A DNA stretch of 64,000 bases from assembly GCF_000349845.1 (NCBI RefSeq), contig NC_020829.1:806001-870000 (forward strand), in the 5' to 3' direction. The notes below the pieces were generated by a model, which made no database searches, had not been told where the DNA came from, and worked only from the letters and a program-made list of their open reading frames with translations. The stretch is from Pseudomonas sp. ATCC 13867 (GTDB lineage: Bacteria > Pseudomonadota > Gammaproteobacteria > Pseudomonadales > Pseudomonadaceae). The translations under genes were made by a program, and so were the position numbers. Every line of letters starts with the position of its first letter. Within the stretch, counting starts at the first letter, position 1. Positions 8,791 to 18,100 of this stretch are shown here, in pieces.

Positions 8791-9032
8791 GCTTCGTCGC
8801 CTTCCGGATCGAAGGGCGCTTCACTCAGCTCGCCGTCGCGTTCCAGCAGGATCTGCACCTTCTGCTCAGCCTGCGTCAGCGCCGCCTGGCAGTCGCGGGT
8901 CAGGCGGATGCCCTGCTCGAACGCACCCAGCGAGTCCTCCAGCGACAGCTCGCCGCTTTCCAGGCGCTCCACCAGCGTTTGCAGCTCGGCGAGGGACTGT
9001 TCGAAGTCGAGGGAAGCTTTCTTGCGGGCCAT
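8787..9032 (-). CDS. xseB: Exodeoxyribonuclease VII small subunit
   Basis: 81 residues from the ATG at 9032 ([20 protein letters not shown]). The family signature [16 protein letters not shown] and the helical [18 protein letters not shown] are present, with an acidic tail. It forms exonuclease VII with XseA, which degrades single-stranded DNA. The longer frame starting at 9110 adds a proline- and arginine-rich stretch not seen in the family. It is coupled to ispA by an ATGA overlap. Confidence 0.95.
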   Translation of the reverse strand: MARKKASLDFEQSLAELQTLVERLESGELSLEDSLGAFEQGIRLTRDCQAALTQAEQKVQILLERDGELSEAPFDPEGDEA

Positions 9033-9255
9033 ACGGACATCTCGGCGGGGTATTCGGAAACCTCGCGACACTAGCAGAGACGGGGGGTGTGGGCAAATAG
9101 TGGCGGTCATCGCAGAGCCTGTAACCAGTTCACGCTGAAGTCGGCGGCGAGAGCATTTCTGCTTTGTCGCCGCTGCGCAGGGAACATCACGTTGTATTGC
9201 ATGTACTGCGAGGTACGTTCCCCACCAGGCAACGCTTGCAGTGGTGGATGCGGGG

Positions 9256-10464
9256 TCAAAATACCTTCTTTCCGAGAGCTAATAGCTGTTTGCGCACTCT
9301 AATGATTGCGTCGTAATAAACTATGTTTCTGTTGTTCTCGCGCCAAGCCGCTCGGTAGTTTTCCTCGGCATTCTCAAATTGCCCAGAGTTCTCATACAGC
9401 CTGCCGACGTTATAATAAGATCCAGCTCGAATCAGCCCGGTACTGGGACCCCTGGCGAGTGCGATTGCTCGACGGTTAGCACTGATCGATTCGGCAAGTT
9501 TTCCGGATTTCTGATAGGCGATACCCAGGTTGCTGTAGGCTTGCCCATCGCGCGGATCGAGTTTTATCGCTTGTTCGTAGAGTTGAATGGCTTTACTTGT
9601 GTTTCCCGCACGATAAGCTTTGTCACCTTGACTGTTGAGTTGCTTGGCCTGCTCGCGTTGTTCGTCACTGACATCGATAATGCTTTGAGCGATCAGTCCT
9701 TCCTGCAGGGTGTCTTCGAGGAGGTCGGCGGTATCGATATTGGTCATTTTAAATTGATTTATATCTTCGATCGCGCCTTGTTCGGTGAGTCGAAAGACTG
9801 TCCACAGGTTTCCTTTTTGATTTTTGGGGACTTCAAAGGTTCGGGTCAGCTTTGATCCGGTGTAAACAAATACCTTTGCATTGCTTTCTGTGAGTCGTGT
9901 CTGCTCCGTCAGGTCCCTCATGTTCCCACTGTAATAAACTCCATAGACGTAGGTTTCTCCGCTTCGCCTGGGGTTAATACTGATGCTGACTGGTCCGGTG
10001 CGGTTGTAGGAGTCGACATCAAGCGAGGCGTCGGAGGATTTCATTTTACCATAATAAACATGGGCACTTGCATAACGCAGATGGCCTTCAAGGTTCCACG
10101 CTTTTCCCTGCCACATCAGTACGATTCGGATGCTGTCCTGTCCTTGCTGGTTGGGACTGAGGGCAAATGTCCGGTTCTCGCAGGGACAATTGTCTTGGAA
10201 GACGGCGTACCCCTCTCTGAGAATCATGATCTGCGCGGTGCTGTCAGCAAGCGACTTTGAGTCAAGCAACGCTCTTCCGAGGGAGTCTGTCGTTGCACTT
10301 GTATTCGGATGGGTTTTCCCTTGCAGGTGGACGTTGGCATCCGGAATTGGCTGGTCCTTCGTCGCTGCGCTAACGATTGTGACGAAATCGGCTTCGGCCG
10401 CGAAGCCATGAATCGGCATGAGCGCGGAAATGATTAATGATACCCAGGTGATGATGGGGGTCAT
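9256..10464 (-). CDS. Exported TPR-repeat protein of the T6SS cargo region
   Basis: 402 residues. A signal peptide ([25 protein letters not shown]) is followed by a beta-sandwich region resembling carboxypeptidase-regulatory-like domains ([27 protein letters not shown]; about 30-110), a middle region of unknown type, and two or three TPR units from about residue 275 ([43 protein letters not shown]). Its base composition is clearly less GC-rich than the core genes, which suggests transfer. It is the last gene of the vgrG cargo run, 171 bases after the likely immunity gene, and may be a second immunity or accessory protein; that is a guess from position. Confidence 0.7.
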   Translation of the reverse strand: MTPIITWVSLIISALMPIHGFAAEADFVTIVSAATKDQPIPDANVHLQGKTHPNTSATTDSLGRALLDSKSLADSTAQIMILREGYAVFQDNCPCENRTFALSPNQQGQDSIRIVLMWQGKAWNLEGHLRYASAHVYYGKMKSSDASLDVDSYNRTGPVSISINPRRSGETYVYGVYYSGNMRDLTEQTRLTESNAKVFVYTGSKLTRTFEVPKNQKGNLWTVFRLTEQGAIEDINQFKMTNIDTADLLEDTLQEGLIAQSIIDVSDEQREQAKQLNSQGDKAYRAGNTSKAIQLYEQAIKLDPRDGQAYSNLGIAYQKSGKLAESISANRRAIALARGPSTGLIRAGSYYNVGRLYENSGQFENAEENYRAAWRENNRNIVYYDAIIRVRKQLLALGKKVF

Positions 10465-10593
10465 GCTGTTATTTACTCTGTTGTGTGAGAGGTGTTGCCG
10501 TCTGAGTCTCTACTGTTCTTGAGCTTTTACGTGCGGAGCAAAGATTGATAATTATTCCTGAATGTTTCCGGTTTTGCGCAAAGCGCGGAGATT

Positions 10594-10623
10594 GCCCGCC
10601 TGGTGAATGGGTATCAGGCGGGC
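10594..10623. terminator. Hairpin after the immunity gene
   Basis: GCCCGCCTG at 10594-10602 pairs perfectly with CAGGCGGGC at 10615-10623 across a 12-base loop, just downstream of the stop of the minus-strand gene ending at 10636. There is no T-run on the minus strand, so it may stabilise or attenuate rather than terminate. Confidence 0.4.
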
Positions 10624-10635
10624 AGTCAGCAGAGT

Positions 10636-11184
10636 TTATTGTTCGATAGTGATACTCGTCTTTCTGTTGCTGGCGTCTTTGTAGGTTATGGAGTACGTGT
10701 GGTTGCTCAGTTGGCTATCGACGAGTCTCGACGGAAGTGTCGAGTTCTCGGGGATTTTGACATGTATCGATTTAATGGCGCTCTTTTCTGCCGGTGCGAA
10801 TCTGAATAGCCTGATTTCATTCTTGCTCAGGCTCAGCAATGTTCCCTTCTCGTAGTCAATGGATGTGACCAACGAGTAGGGGCCTGATGTCGAGTTGTCA
10901 GGAAGAATAAAATAGGTCGCCGAACACTCGGTTCCGCAGGAGTACAGTATCTCTATTGTTCCGTTGTTTTCCTTTGCCGAAACGGGCTCATAAGGGAACT
11001 CCACCCTTGCCAGTTCGGTGGAGCCGTCGGCCTTGATGGTGCTGCACTTGTACTTGGCCTCGCAGGAACTGGTCAACGTCCAGGTGGCCCCCCTAAGCAG
11101 TGGCTGCCCGGTGTCGGCGTGGGCCGTCGACATGACAACGAGCAGCAGTGCAATACTAGTTTTTATAGAATCGATAATCTTCAT
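10636..11184 (-). CDS. Candidate periplasmic immunity protein for the adjacent peptidoglycan-hydrolase effector
   Basis: 182 residues. The signal peptide MKIIDSIKTSIALLLVVMSTAHA-DTG sends it to the periplasm. The mature part is beta-rich with cysteines in SSCEAKYKCS and SCGTECSATYF that could form disulfides. I recognise no named domain. It starts 29 bases inside the 3' end of the effector gene, the tight coupling usual for effector/immunity pairs, and periplasmic location is what protection against a cell-wall hydrolase requires. The base composition is lower in GC than the core genes. Function is inferred from context only. Confidence 0.65.
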   Translation of the reverse strand: MKIIDSIKTSIALLLVVMSTAHADTGQPLLRGATWTLTSSCEAKYKCSTIKADGSTELARVEFPYEPVSAKENNGTIEILYSCGTECSATYFILPDNSTSGPYSLVTSIDYEKGTLLSLSKNEIRLFRFAPAEKSAIKSIHVKIPENSTLPSRLVDSQLSNHTYSITYKDASNRKTSITIEQ

Positions 11185-14032
11185 TTCTTACACCAGTAGG
11201 GTTTTGAACTCGTTTGCTTTCTATGGCAAATGGCGGGGTTTCGGGGTAGACGTCGGGGTTCACCGCATGAAGTTGAGCCTGTGCCGTCGGGCTGTAGTAA
11301 TTGACCGCGCCAGGAAGAGGGTTGCTGTCGTCGGTGGCGTTCATTACCTCTCGCGCCGCGTGCTTGCAGTCCTCCCAGGGCTGGCCAACCGGGTTGTGGA
11401 TCGCTGCGTAGCCATTGGGGTCAATGCTCTGACTCCAGCAGGTGAACTGCAGGCGCGCCGTAACGACAGATTTGTACGAGTCTCCCCATCTTCCGGTCGC
11501 CAGCCGGTTCCTGATAATCCAGCCAACGGCGATCTTTGATTCGTAACTCTGACCGCGGGCTTCCCCATAGATCGTCCTTGCCAAGTAGGTGAACTCATCG
11601 TCCGGGACCTTGTCAGTGAGTTGGGCGATGAAGGCGATCGGGTGGAAGTGATGTACGCTTGCCGGCAGCGCTAGAGGGCTCAAATCATTCCAGAACACCA
11701 GATTATCGATTCGCTCCTGTTCATGCTTGAGCAGTTCTGGATTGGAGCTGAGTAACGAGGTCAGTCTTTGCCATTTGACTTCGGACGACTTGGCTTGCCA
11801 CTCGGTGGGGTGATGGGCGACCAGTTTGCTCCAGCGCTCGCGTAGATCCGGGGCGCGAAGGCCTTCCTTGAGCTCCTGCGGGGTGACCTCGCCATTCTTG
11901 TCACCCACGGCATCAATCTCGTTGTACAGGTCCTTGAAAAAGATGGGCATGTTGTCCTTGTCGAGGAAACCGTCGCTGTTGCTGTTCTGTTCCTCGACAA
12001 TGCGAAAGCCGAGCTTGGCCAAATCGTACTGGCTGACAGTTTCCAATACAGTTGAGGCCCCGTTGGTTTTTTTCAGGTAGCCATTTATGCTCTGTCGGCC
12101 CTCGGACACCTCAATCTGGTGCCACTCCTGGCCTTTGCTGTCCTTGCTGATAGGGCATTTATCCAACGGGACGACATGCCCATGCTGCAATTGCAGGGTC
12201 TTTGGCGGCAACGTGGCAGGTGTGTTGTCCAGAACCAATCGATCCGCCAGTTCGGTGTTGGCGGGCAGTCGCAGATATTGCCGACCATCCTGCAGCTTCG
12301 CTTCGTTGCTCAGGAATGCCTGCAACTGGGTGTCGCTGGTGAAGACTTCAACGTGAACCTGGTGTTTTCCTGTACGGCTGCCGTTGGCGGTCGGGGTCTC
12401 GTAAAGGCCCATGTATCCGATCGGGTCGCCAGCCTTGATGGCCGTTGCCAGAGGCACCACGCTGTCGAAACGGTCGGGGACGACACTGTTGCGGTTGACC
12501 ATCTTCCCCTTGCCGGTATCCGCCACGCAGATCCAGAAAGTTGAAGGGAGGGTGCCCTCACCCTTCAGTCCGCCTTTGCCCGGAACGAGAGTGCATTCCG
12601 CCATGGGATAGTTCTTGCCATCCTCCAACTGCAGCCATTGCACCTTGTCGCTCTCGAACTCGACGACACTGCCGGTACATAGGATCTGGTTAGGCGCGAC
12701 CTGTGCTCCGCCCTTGGTGCCCTCCGGGGCGCCACGGACTTTTATTCCGCTTCCGGCAGTTACGGTTGCCTGTACTTTGCCCACCCAATACCCCGGGTGA
12801 AGACGCTCCGGAGGCAACACTTTCTGGAGACGCTGTTTGCCGGCGCTGTTCTTGATTGGTTGGCCGTTTTCGTGACTGGCGAACCAGACAACGTCGCCTT
12901 CCTTCTTGCTGCCGATCTTTCCTTTGGTAATACGGCCTTGGGCAAATCGATACTTGCCATCCGCACTGTCGCGCTCGTCGAGAATTTCGAATTCGGTGCT
13001 CTTGGGAATCATGCCAAGCACTTCGCTGCCGGCCTCATCTACCGGCACATTGCGCGCGGGCCAATCGCCAGCGACTACCTTGAACCGCTGAGCCGGTTTT
13101 TCTTCGTCCGGAGCGTAATGGGCGAACGGCAGCAGATGCATGTACAGGCTGTAGAAGGCCAGGCTGTTTTGCTTGTCCTTGTTCGAGTCTTTGGCTGGAT
13201 TGGGTGGCGAGTTATAGGTGTGGCGAACCAGGCAGAACGAAGAGGAATAACGCAGATTCGTGCACTGCGCGCTACCGGTGTAGCTTGATTGCAGGTAGTC
13301 CTTGTTCAGTCGATAAGCGACGACTTCCCCATCGGCGATGCAGCGCACCGGCTGCAGGCGCACGCATTGCGGTGCGCTTGCTTCACTGAAGTGAATACCG
13401 CCATGCCAGAAACCATGGCTGCCAAGGAGGTAATGGCCTGAAGATTCTTTTTCCAGCAGAGCGTAAAGCTGCTCGGGTGTATTGAACTTCTGGCCGTTGC
13501 TCTGGCGGATGGGGTACTCGAAGTTGATCGTCGGCTTGACGGTGGATTTGGCCGCAGCCGGCGCAGGCGTCGCCGCCGGTGCTGCGGCAGGGGCCGCCTG
13601 CGCCCCCGTGCGGAACTCCGGCTTGGGGCGCAGGTACTTGTTGGGCATCGGCCAGTAGCCGCTGCCGGCGCCGAAGCGCGCGGACTTGGGCCCGGTGCTG
13701 GTTTGCGAGCCGAAAAAGGTGCCTTTGATACGCGGCTCACCGAACGACTCCACAACGCCGGTGTGGCCCATGCTGGTCCACAATGCGATATCGCCGGGTT
13801 GGGCGTCGGCAGCGGCGATGAAGTCGAAGTGGGTGGTGGCGCCCGCCAGCTGGGAAGTGCTGAGGTAAGGAATGCTGTACCCCGCATCCTTGAGCATCAG
13901 GTTCAGCAGGTGAGAGCAATCGACCTCCTTGCGACCGTTTCCGTCGGCGTCGCTAAGGCCGCTTCGGCCGTACCCGTATTCATATCCGCTGTTGGGGTAT
14001 TTAGCCCGTTGTTCGAGTAGTCCGGTACTCAT
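11156..14032 (-). CDS. Multidomain peptidoglycan-hydrolase T6SS effector
   Basis: 958 residues with no signal peptide. Residues 1-135 resemble an NlpC/P60 (CHAP-like) amidase: Cys39 in VDCSHLLNLML and His90 in MGHTGVVESF. An Ala/Pro linker (about 143-165) follows. From about 165 there is a split M23-like LytM fold: WHGGIHF at 209-215, DGEVVAYR, YSLYMHLLP near 295-302, then, after SH3-like inserts, GDPIGYMGLYE and HQVHVEVFTSD. An EF-hand-like pair (NSDGFLDKDN, DKNGEVTPQE) precedes the C-terminal 145 residues, which match SleB-type cell-wall hydrolases (YLARTIYGEARGQSYESKIA, Glu824). The gene follows vgrG and a Sel1 protein, has an AGGA ribosome-binding site and overlaps the immunity gene. Delivery by the upstream VgrG is inferred. 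Confidence 0.8.
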   Translation of the reverse strand: MSTGLLEQRAKYPNSGYEYGYGRSGLSDADGNGRKEVDCSHLLNLMLKDAGYSIPYLSTSQLAGATTHFDFIAAADAQPGDIALWTSMGHTGVVESFGEPRIKGTFFGSQTSTGPKSARFGAGSGYWPMPNKYLRPKPEFRTGAQAAPAAAPAATPAPAAAKSTVKPTINFEYPIRQSNGQKFNTPEQLYALLEKESSGHYLLGSHGFWHGGIHFSEASAPQCVRLQPVRCIADGEVVAYRLNKDYLQSSYTGSAQCTNLRYSSSFCLVRHTYNSPPNPAKDSNKDKQNSLAFYSLYMHLLPFAHYAPDEEKPAQRFKVVAGDWPARNVPVDEAGSEVLGMIPKSTEFEILDERDSADGKYRFAQGRITKGKIGSKKEGDVVWFASHENGQPIKNSAGKQRLQKVLPPERLHPGYWVGKVQATVTAGSGIKVRGAPEGTKGGAQVAPNQILCTGSVVEFESDKVQWLQLEDGKNYPMAECTLVPGKGGLKGEGTLPSTFWICVADTGKGKMVNRNSVVPDRFDSVVPLATAIKAGDPIGYMGLYETPTANGSRTGKHQVHVEVFTSDTQLQAFLSNEAKLQDGRQYLRLPANTELADRLVLDNTPATLPPKTLQLQHGHVVPLDKCPISKDSKGQEWHQIEVSEGRQSINGYLKKTNGASTVLETVSQYDLAKLGFRIVEEQNSNSDGFLDKDNMPIFFKDLYNEIDAVGDKNGEVTPQELKEGLRAPDLRERWSKLVAHHPTEWQAKSSEVKWQRLTSLLSSNPELLKHEQERIDNLVFWNDLSPLALPASVHHFHPIAFIAQLTDKVPDDEFTYLARTIYGEARGQSYESKIAVGWIIRNRLATGRWGDSYKSVVTARLQFTCWSQSIDPNGYAAIHNPVGQPWEDCKHAAREVMNATDDSNPLPGAVNYYSPTAQAQLHAVNPDVYPETPPFAIESKRVQNPTGVRNEDYRFYKN

Positions 14033-14047
14033 GTTTGCAGTCCTGCT

Positions 14048-15034
14048 TCAAAGACATGGAACGGTGTTGTCGGCGGTCACACCTTGGTTGCGCAGCCGTT
14101 GTATGGAAGGCTCCAGCCCCTCGCCCCCCCTGGCGCTCGCTTGCTGGTAGCAGGACAACGCGCGCTTGGGATCCTGCGGGGCGATGGTGCCGGCCGCATA
14201 AGCTCCCCCTAGTTCGGCGAGCGCATCGGGCAGTCCCAGGCGGGCGGCGCCAAGCAGCGCATTCAGCGACGCCTGGGGATTGGCGCAAGGGCGCTGCGTG
14301 TCGTAGTCACCCTGGTCGCAGTAGAAGTTGGCAAGGGTCAGGCCGGCCTCGGGAATGGTCGGTGCAGCACTTTCCAGCAGGCTCTGGATACGCGAGTTGT
14401 CCAGGCGCGGTGCCTCTCCAGACAGACTGAGCCCTGCCGCGGCGTAGGCGGCCTTGGCAGACCCTTCGCGCGCGCCTTGCAGATAGCTCGCCAGGGCGGC
14501 TTCGAGGAGGGCGACAGTGGTACTGGAACTCTCCTTGAGGGCCAATTCCTTGTAGCGATTGCCGCGTTGGTAGGCGCGTTCGCCGAGAGGTGCGTCCGAC
14601 TTCTCGCCCAGCGCACCTAGTGACCAGTCCTCCAGGCGGTCAAGGAACCAACAGCCTTTGCGTTCGAATGCCAGGATGCGCAGGGTTTCACCATCGTGGT
14701 CTCGCAGCAGCACGGCATGCGGCAGTCGGGTAACGATTTCCGGAGACTTCAGCGCAGTGTTCAGGAGGTCCCAGGGGCTTTTGCTGTTGCTCTCGTGTTC
14801 GACGAGCTTGCCCTTTTCCAGCGCAACCTGGCGCAGCCAGAGGGGCAAGCGGGTATGCGCCTGGCGTACCTTGGGCTGAGTGACATAGGCCTGGGCGAAG
14901 ATTTCGAAATCCTCGGACGGGCAACTGGCAGCTTGTACCGATAACGCGGGCGCTGCCAGGGAGAGCGCCAGAAGCACCCGGGCGAGCATCGGGTTCGGGG
15001 TGTGACGTCGCATGTTCATCGTCGATTCCATCAT
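14048..15034 (-). CDS. Exported Sel1-like repeat protein between vgrG and effector
   Basis: About 328 residues if translation starts at the ATG at 15034, whose ATGA overlaps the vgrG stop; starts at 15019 and 15013 are alternatives. The N-terminus is a signal peptide (MLARVLLALSLAAPALSVQA-ASC), possibly with a lipid-modifiable cysteine nearby. The C-terminal half has Sel1/TPR-type helical repeats (EGSAKAAYAAAGLSL, LPDALAELGGAYAAG, DPKRALSCYQQASARGG). Sel1-repeat periplasmic proteins serve as immunity proteins in some T6SS lipase modules, so a protective role is possible; an assembly or chaperone role is the other option. The frame further upstream is the vgrG antiframe. Confidence 0.72.
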   Translation of the reverse strand: MMESTMNMRRHTPNPMLARVLLALSLAAPALSVQAASCPSEDFEIFAQAYVTQPKVRQAHTRLPLWLRQVALEKGKLVEHESNSKSPWDLLNTALKSPEIVTRLPHAVLLRDHDGETLRILAFERKGCWFLDRLEDWSLGALGEKSDAPLGERAYQRGNRYKELALKESSSTTVALLEAALASYLQGAREGSAKAAYAAAGLSLSGEAPRLDNSRIQSLLESAAPTIPEAGLTLANFYCDQGDYDTQRPCANPQASLNALLGAARLGLPDALAELGGAYAAGTIAPQDPKRALSCYQQASARGGEGLEPSIQRLRNQGVTADNTVPCL

Positions 15035-17070
15035 TCGGAGAACAGGAAGAAGGTTTTCGGCTCGGGGCGTTCCAGCGGCGCATTGATCAGCGCCTCTTCC
15101 ATCTCTTTCCCCGTCTTGTCCGCGTCGGCCGCGTTGGGTTGCAGCGGCGCCTTGATGCCGATGCCCGAGCCGTTGCCCGGTGAGCCGCCGGCGTTGACCT
15201 TCACCATCGCGCCGACCAGGGTGACGCCGCCCGGGTCGAGCTTGATGAAGCTGCCGCCGGCCTTGAGGGTGATTTCCATGCCGGCTTCGACGACCAGTTT
15301 CTGCCCGGCCTTGAGGTGGATTTCCTGGCCGGCGTCGATGAACTGGCCGGTGCCGACTTTGATGTGCTGGTTGTTGGCCACGGTGAGGTGGTCGTCGATG
15401 CGCGTTTCCACCTTGCGGTCGCCGTGGGTGGTGCGGTGTTCCTCGGCCTTGAATTCGCTGTAGGTGTTGGCTTCGACGGTGTCGTGGCGTTCGTGGCCGA
15501 TGCGGATGCGCTGGTCGTGCTCGATGTTTTCGTCCCAATCGCGCTGGGCGTGGATGAAGATCTGTTCCTGGCCCTTGCGGTCCTCGATGCGCAGTTCGTT
15601 GTAACCGCCGCCACCGGGGTAGCTGTTGGTCTTGAACAGGCTGCGGGTCTTGTTCGCGGGCAGGGGGTAGGGCACCTGGTTCTCGGCGTGGTAGAGGCAG
15701 CCGGAGACCAGCGGCTGGTCGGGGTCGCCCTCGAGGAAACTGACCAGCACCTCCATGCCCACGCGCGGGATGGCGACGCCGCCGAAGGCGTTGCCGGCCC
15801 AGCCGCTGGCGACGCGCAGCCAGCAGCTGGTCTTGTCGTTCGCCTGGCCCTCACGGTCCCAGAAGAACTGCACCTTCACCCGGCCGTACGGGTCGCAGTG
15901 GATTTCCTCCCCGGCAGGGCCGGTGACCACGGCGCTCTGGTTGCCCAGCACCTTGGGTTTGGGGTGCTCCAGCGCAGGGCGGTAGGGCACGTCCCAGGGG
16001 GTGGCTACGAAGCGGTTGCGATAGCCCTGATGGAAATCGTCCTTGTCGTCGGTGACGTCGCTGGTGACGGACTCTTCCAGCACTTGCGGCTGTTTGCCCT
16101 GGTGGATGACTTCGACGAGCAGCCAGAGGTCGTTCCACTCGCCGCGCGGGTGCTCGGAGAGTTCGAGGAAGTGGCCGCTGACGAGCTTCGGCTGGTCGCC
16201 CTCGCCGCGGGCGGTGCGGTAGTCGGCGCGGTGGCGTTCCAGGGTGCGCTGGCTCAGGTGCTTGCCGCGCTCGCGGTCGGTGAAGCGGCCGGGGTAGTCG
16301 TAGTCTTCCAGGTCCGGTTCGGCGGTCGCGGCTTGCGGTTTGAAGGCCGCTTCCATCAGCAGGCGCGGCTTCTGGAAGTCGTAGTCGCGGCGGGTGACGC
16401 GGCTGGTGCGCGCTTCCAGGCCGAGGTTGAAGCGCTTGATCACCGGCAGGTCGGCGACCATGCCGGTGTCGGGGATGTAGGGCGTGGGCTGGCCCAGGCG
16501 CGGGAAAGCGGTCTGGTCGTCGCCGAACACCAGACGGTGACCGTCGCTGCCGTGGCGGAAGTGGTAGTGGATGCCTTCCTCTTCGCACAGGCGCTGGATG
16601 AAGTGCAGGTCGGACTCGTCGTACTGGGTGCAGTAGTCGCGCTTGGGGTAGACGGTGGGGCCGAGGCTGAACTGGTAAGCGTCGGCCTGGATGCCGTGCT
16701 CCTCGAGCACGCTGGCGATGATCTCGGGCACCGTCAGCTGTTGGAAGATGCGCTGGTTGGTGCGGTGGGCGAGGTAGGCCAGTTGCGGCACCAGCACCAC
16801 GTGGTAGCGGCACAGACGCTTACCGGCATCGCCCTGGGCCACGCGGTGGATCTGCCCGTGGATACCGGCGCCGCCAGGGGCGAAGGCCAGGAAGGCGCGC
16901 TTGTGCAGCAGCTCGTCGAGCTTCAGGTCGAAGCGCTCGCTGACCAGCTCGACCTCGAACCGGTAGGGCCGGCTGATGCCTTCGCTGCCACGGAACTCGA
17001 GGACCTGCAGGTCGCTGTCGACCCCTTCGATGCTGAGGCTGAAGTGGGTCTGGTTGGCGGGGTTGAACAT
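15031..17070 (-). CDS. vgrG: T6SS spike protein VgrG (first copy)
   Basis: 679 residues from the ATG at 17070, preceded by GGAG eight bases away. The gp27-like N-terminus begins MFNPANQTHFSLSIEGVDSD. The gp5-like OB fold has EIHCDPYGRVKVQFFWDREG and PRVGMEVLVSFLEGDPDQPL. The C-terminus is the beta-helical needle (LTVANNQHIKVGTGQFIDAG, LKAGGSFIKLDPGGVTL) ending in a short unique tail without an enzymatic extension. It trimerises on the Hcp tube tip and carries cargo. It lies 22 bases after stk1, at the end of the core operon, and heads the cargo genes below it. It is a close paralogue of the vgrG at 42690. Confidence 0.95.
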   Translation of the reverse strand: MFNPANQTHFSLSIEGVDSDLQVLEFRGSEGISRPYRFEVELVSERFDLKLDELLHKRAFLAFAPGGAGIHGQIHRVAQGDAGKRLCRYHVVLVPQLAYLAHRTNQRIFQQLTVPEIIASVLEEHGIQADAYQFSLGPTVYPKRDYCTQYDESDLHFIQRLCEEEGIHYHFRHGSDGHRLVFGDDQTAFPRLGQPTPYIPDTGMVADLPVIKRFNLGLEARTSRVTRRDYDFQKPRLLMEAAFKPQAATAEPDLEDYDYPGRFTDRERGKHLSQRTLERHRADYRTARGEGDQPKLVSGHFLELSEHPRGEWNDLWLLVEVIHQGKQPQVLEESVTSDVTDDKDDFHQGYRNRFVATPWDVPYRPALEHPKPKVLGNQSAVVTGPAGEEIHCDPYGRVKVQFFWDREGQANDKTSCWLRVASGWAGNAFGGVAIPRVGMEVLVSFLEGDPDQPLVSGCLYHAENQVPYPLPANKTRSLFKTNSYPGGGGYNELRIEDRKGQEQIFIHAQRDWDENIEHDQRIRIGHERHDTVEANTYSEFKAEEHRTTHGDRKVETRIDDHLTVANNQHIKVGTGQFIDAGQEIHLKAGQKLVVEAGMEITLKAGGSFIKLDPGGVTLVGAMVKVNAGGSPGNGSGIGIKAPLQPNAADADKTGKEMEEALINAPLERPEPKTFFLFSE

Positions 17071-17092
17071 GTTCAGGCTCCCTGTCCGAAGA

Positions 17093-18100
17093 TCATCCGT
17101 TGCGCCGTTGGAACCAGCGGCGCTTTGCCTTGGGTTGCGCGATGAAAGCCTCGCGCAGTTCGCGGACGCTGATGCGTCGCTCGTTTTCATTCAGCGCCAG
17201 CGCGGTGCGCAGGGCCTGCCAGGTGCGGGACTCCAGCGGGGATGGCGATTTGAGTTGACGGTCCAGTTGCTGGGCACTGGCCTCGCGGGCGTCGAGTCGG
17301 CGGTAGGGGTGTTCACCGGTCAGCAACTCGTGCAGGACGCAGGCGGCGGCGAAGAGATCGCTGGCGGGCGAGATCGGTGCGCCATCGAGGAGCTCCAGGG
17401 CCGCATAGCGTGGCGTCCAGGCGTTGAAGCGCTCGCGCGCGAGCCGTGGAAGGCCATCCAGAAGGCCCTCCCGTGGCTGGCCGAGACCGTAATCGAAGAG
17501 CCGTGCGCCATCTTCGGCGAGCATCACATTGCTGGGCTTCAGGTCGCCGTGCAGCACGCCGCAGTCGTGGGAGTAGGCCAGGGCGTCGAGCAGGCTGAGG
17601 GCGATGCCGCGGCATTCGTCCCAGGGCAGGCCTTTGGGGCGTTCGCAGAGCAACTGGTCGAGGGTCAGGCCGCGCATCAGCTCCAGGGTGATGAAGGCCC
17701 GGCGACAGATGCTGTCCACCTCGAAGCTGTGCAGCCGCACGATATGCGGGTGGCGCAGGCGCATGGTGAGGGCGAACTCGCTGTAGAGCAGGGTGCTGGC
17801 GTCGGGGTATTCGGCGAACTCCTCATTGAGCAGCTTCACCGCGACGTATGGGTCCGGATCACCGAACTGCTCGCGCAGCAGGTCGCGCGCGCGGTAGACG
17901 GCGCCCATACCGCCCACGCCGAGCAGGCGCTCCAGCTGGAAGCGGCCGGCAAGGATCTCGGGCAACGGCGGCATCTCGGCCATTTCGCTCTTCGCTGGCG
18001 CCGGTGGCGCGGTGGGCTCTCCGACGAAGGCGAAGTAGGTGCAGTTGTCGGCTCCGGTGGGCTGGCCGCTGAGCGTGGGTGCGAGGCTTTCGGCTGTCAT
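17093..18100 (-). CDS. stk1: T6SS-associated serine/threonine protein kinase
   Basis: 335 residues. A disordered N-terminal 45 residues is followed by a Hanks-type kinase domain: glycine loop GVGGMG (61-66), Lys89 in VAVKL, catalytic loop HGDLKPSNVML (184-194), and DYG (203-205) in place of DFG. The usual HRD arginine is Gly and the DFG phenylalanine is Tyr, so it is not the canonical RD type. There is no transmembrane segment. The gene overlaps the phosphatase gene by ATGA. In P. aeruginosa HSI-II the same pair, stp1-stk1, ends the cluster; there the kinase is thought to modulate the system, probably via the FHA protein. Confidence 0.92.
   Translation of the reverse strand: MTAESLAPTLSGQPTGADNCTYFAFVGEPTAPPAPAKSEMAEMPPLPEILAGRFQLERLLGVGGMGAVYRARDLLREQFGDPDPYVAVKLLNEEFAEYPDASTLLYSEFALTMRLRHPHIVRLHSFEVDSICRRAFITLELMRGLTLDQLLCERPKGLPWDECRGIALSLLDALAYSHDCGVLHGDLKPSNVMLAEDGARLFDYGLGQPREGLLDGLPRLARERFNAWTPRYAALELLDGAPISPASDLFAAACVLHELLTGEHPYRRLDAREASAQQLDRQLKSPSPLESRTWQALRTALALNENERRISVRELREAFIAQPKAKRRWFQRRNG

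Noticed and set aside
15316..17145. 609-residue plus-strand ORF opposite the first vgrG
   Set aside because: The same kind of shadow occurs opposite the second vgrG (42612-44738), so it follows from the vgrG codon usage.
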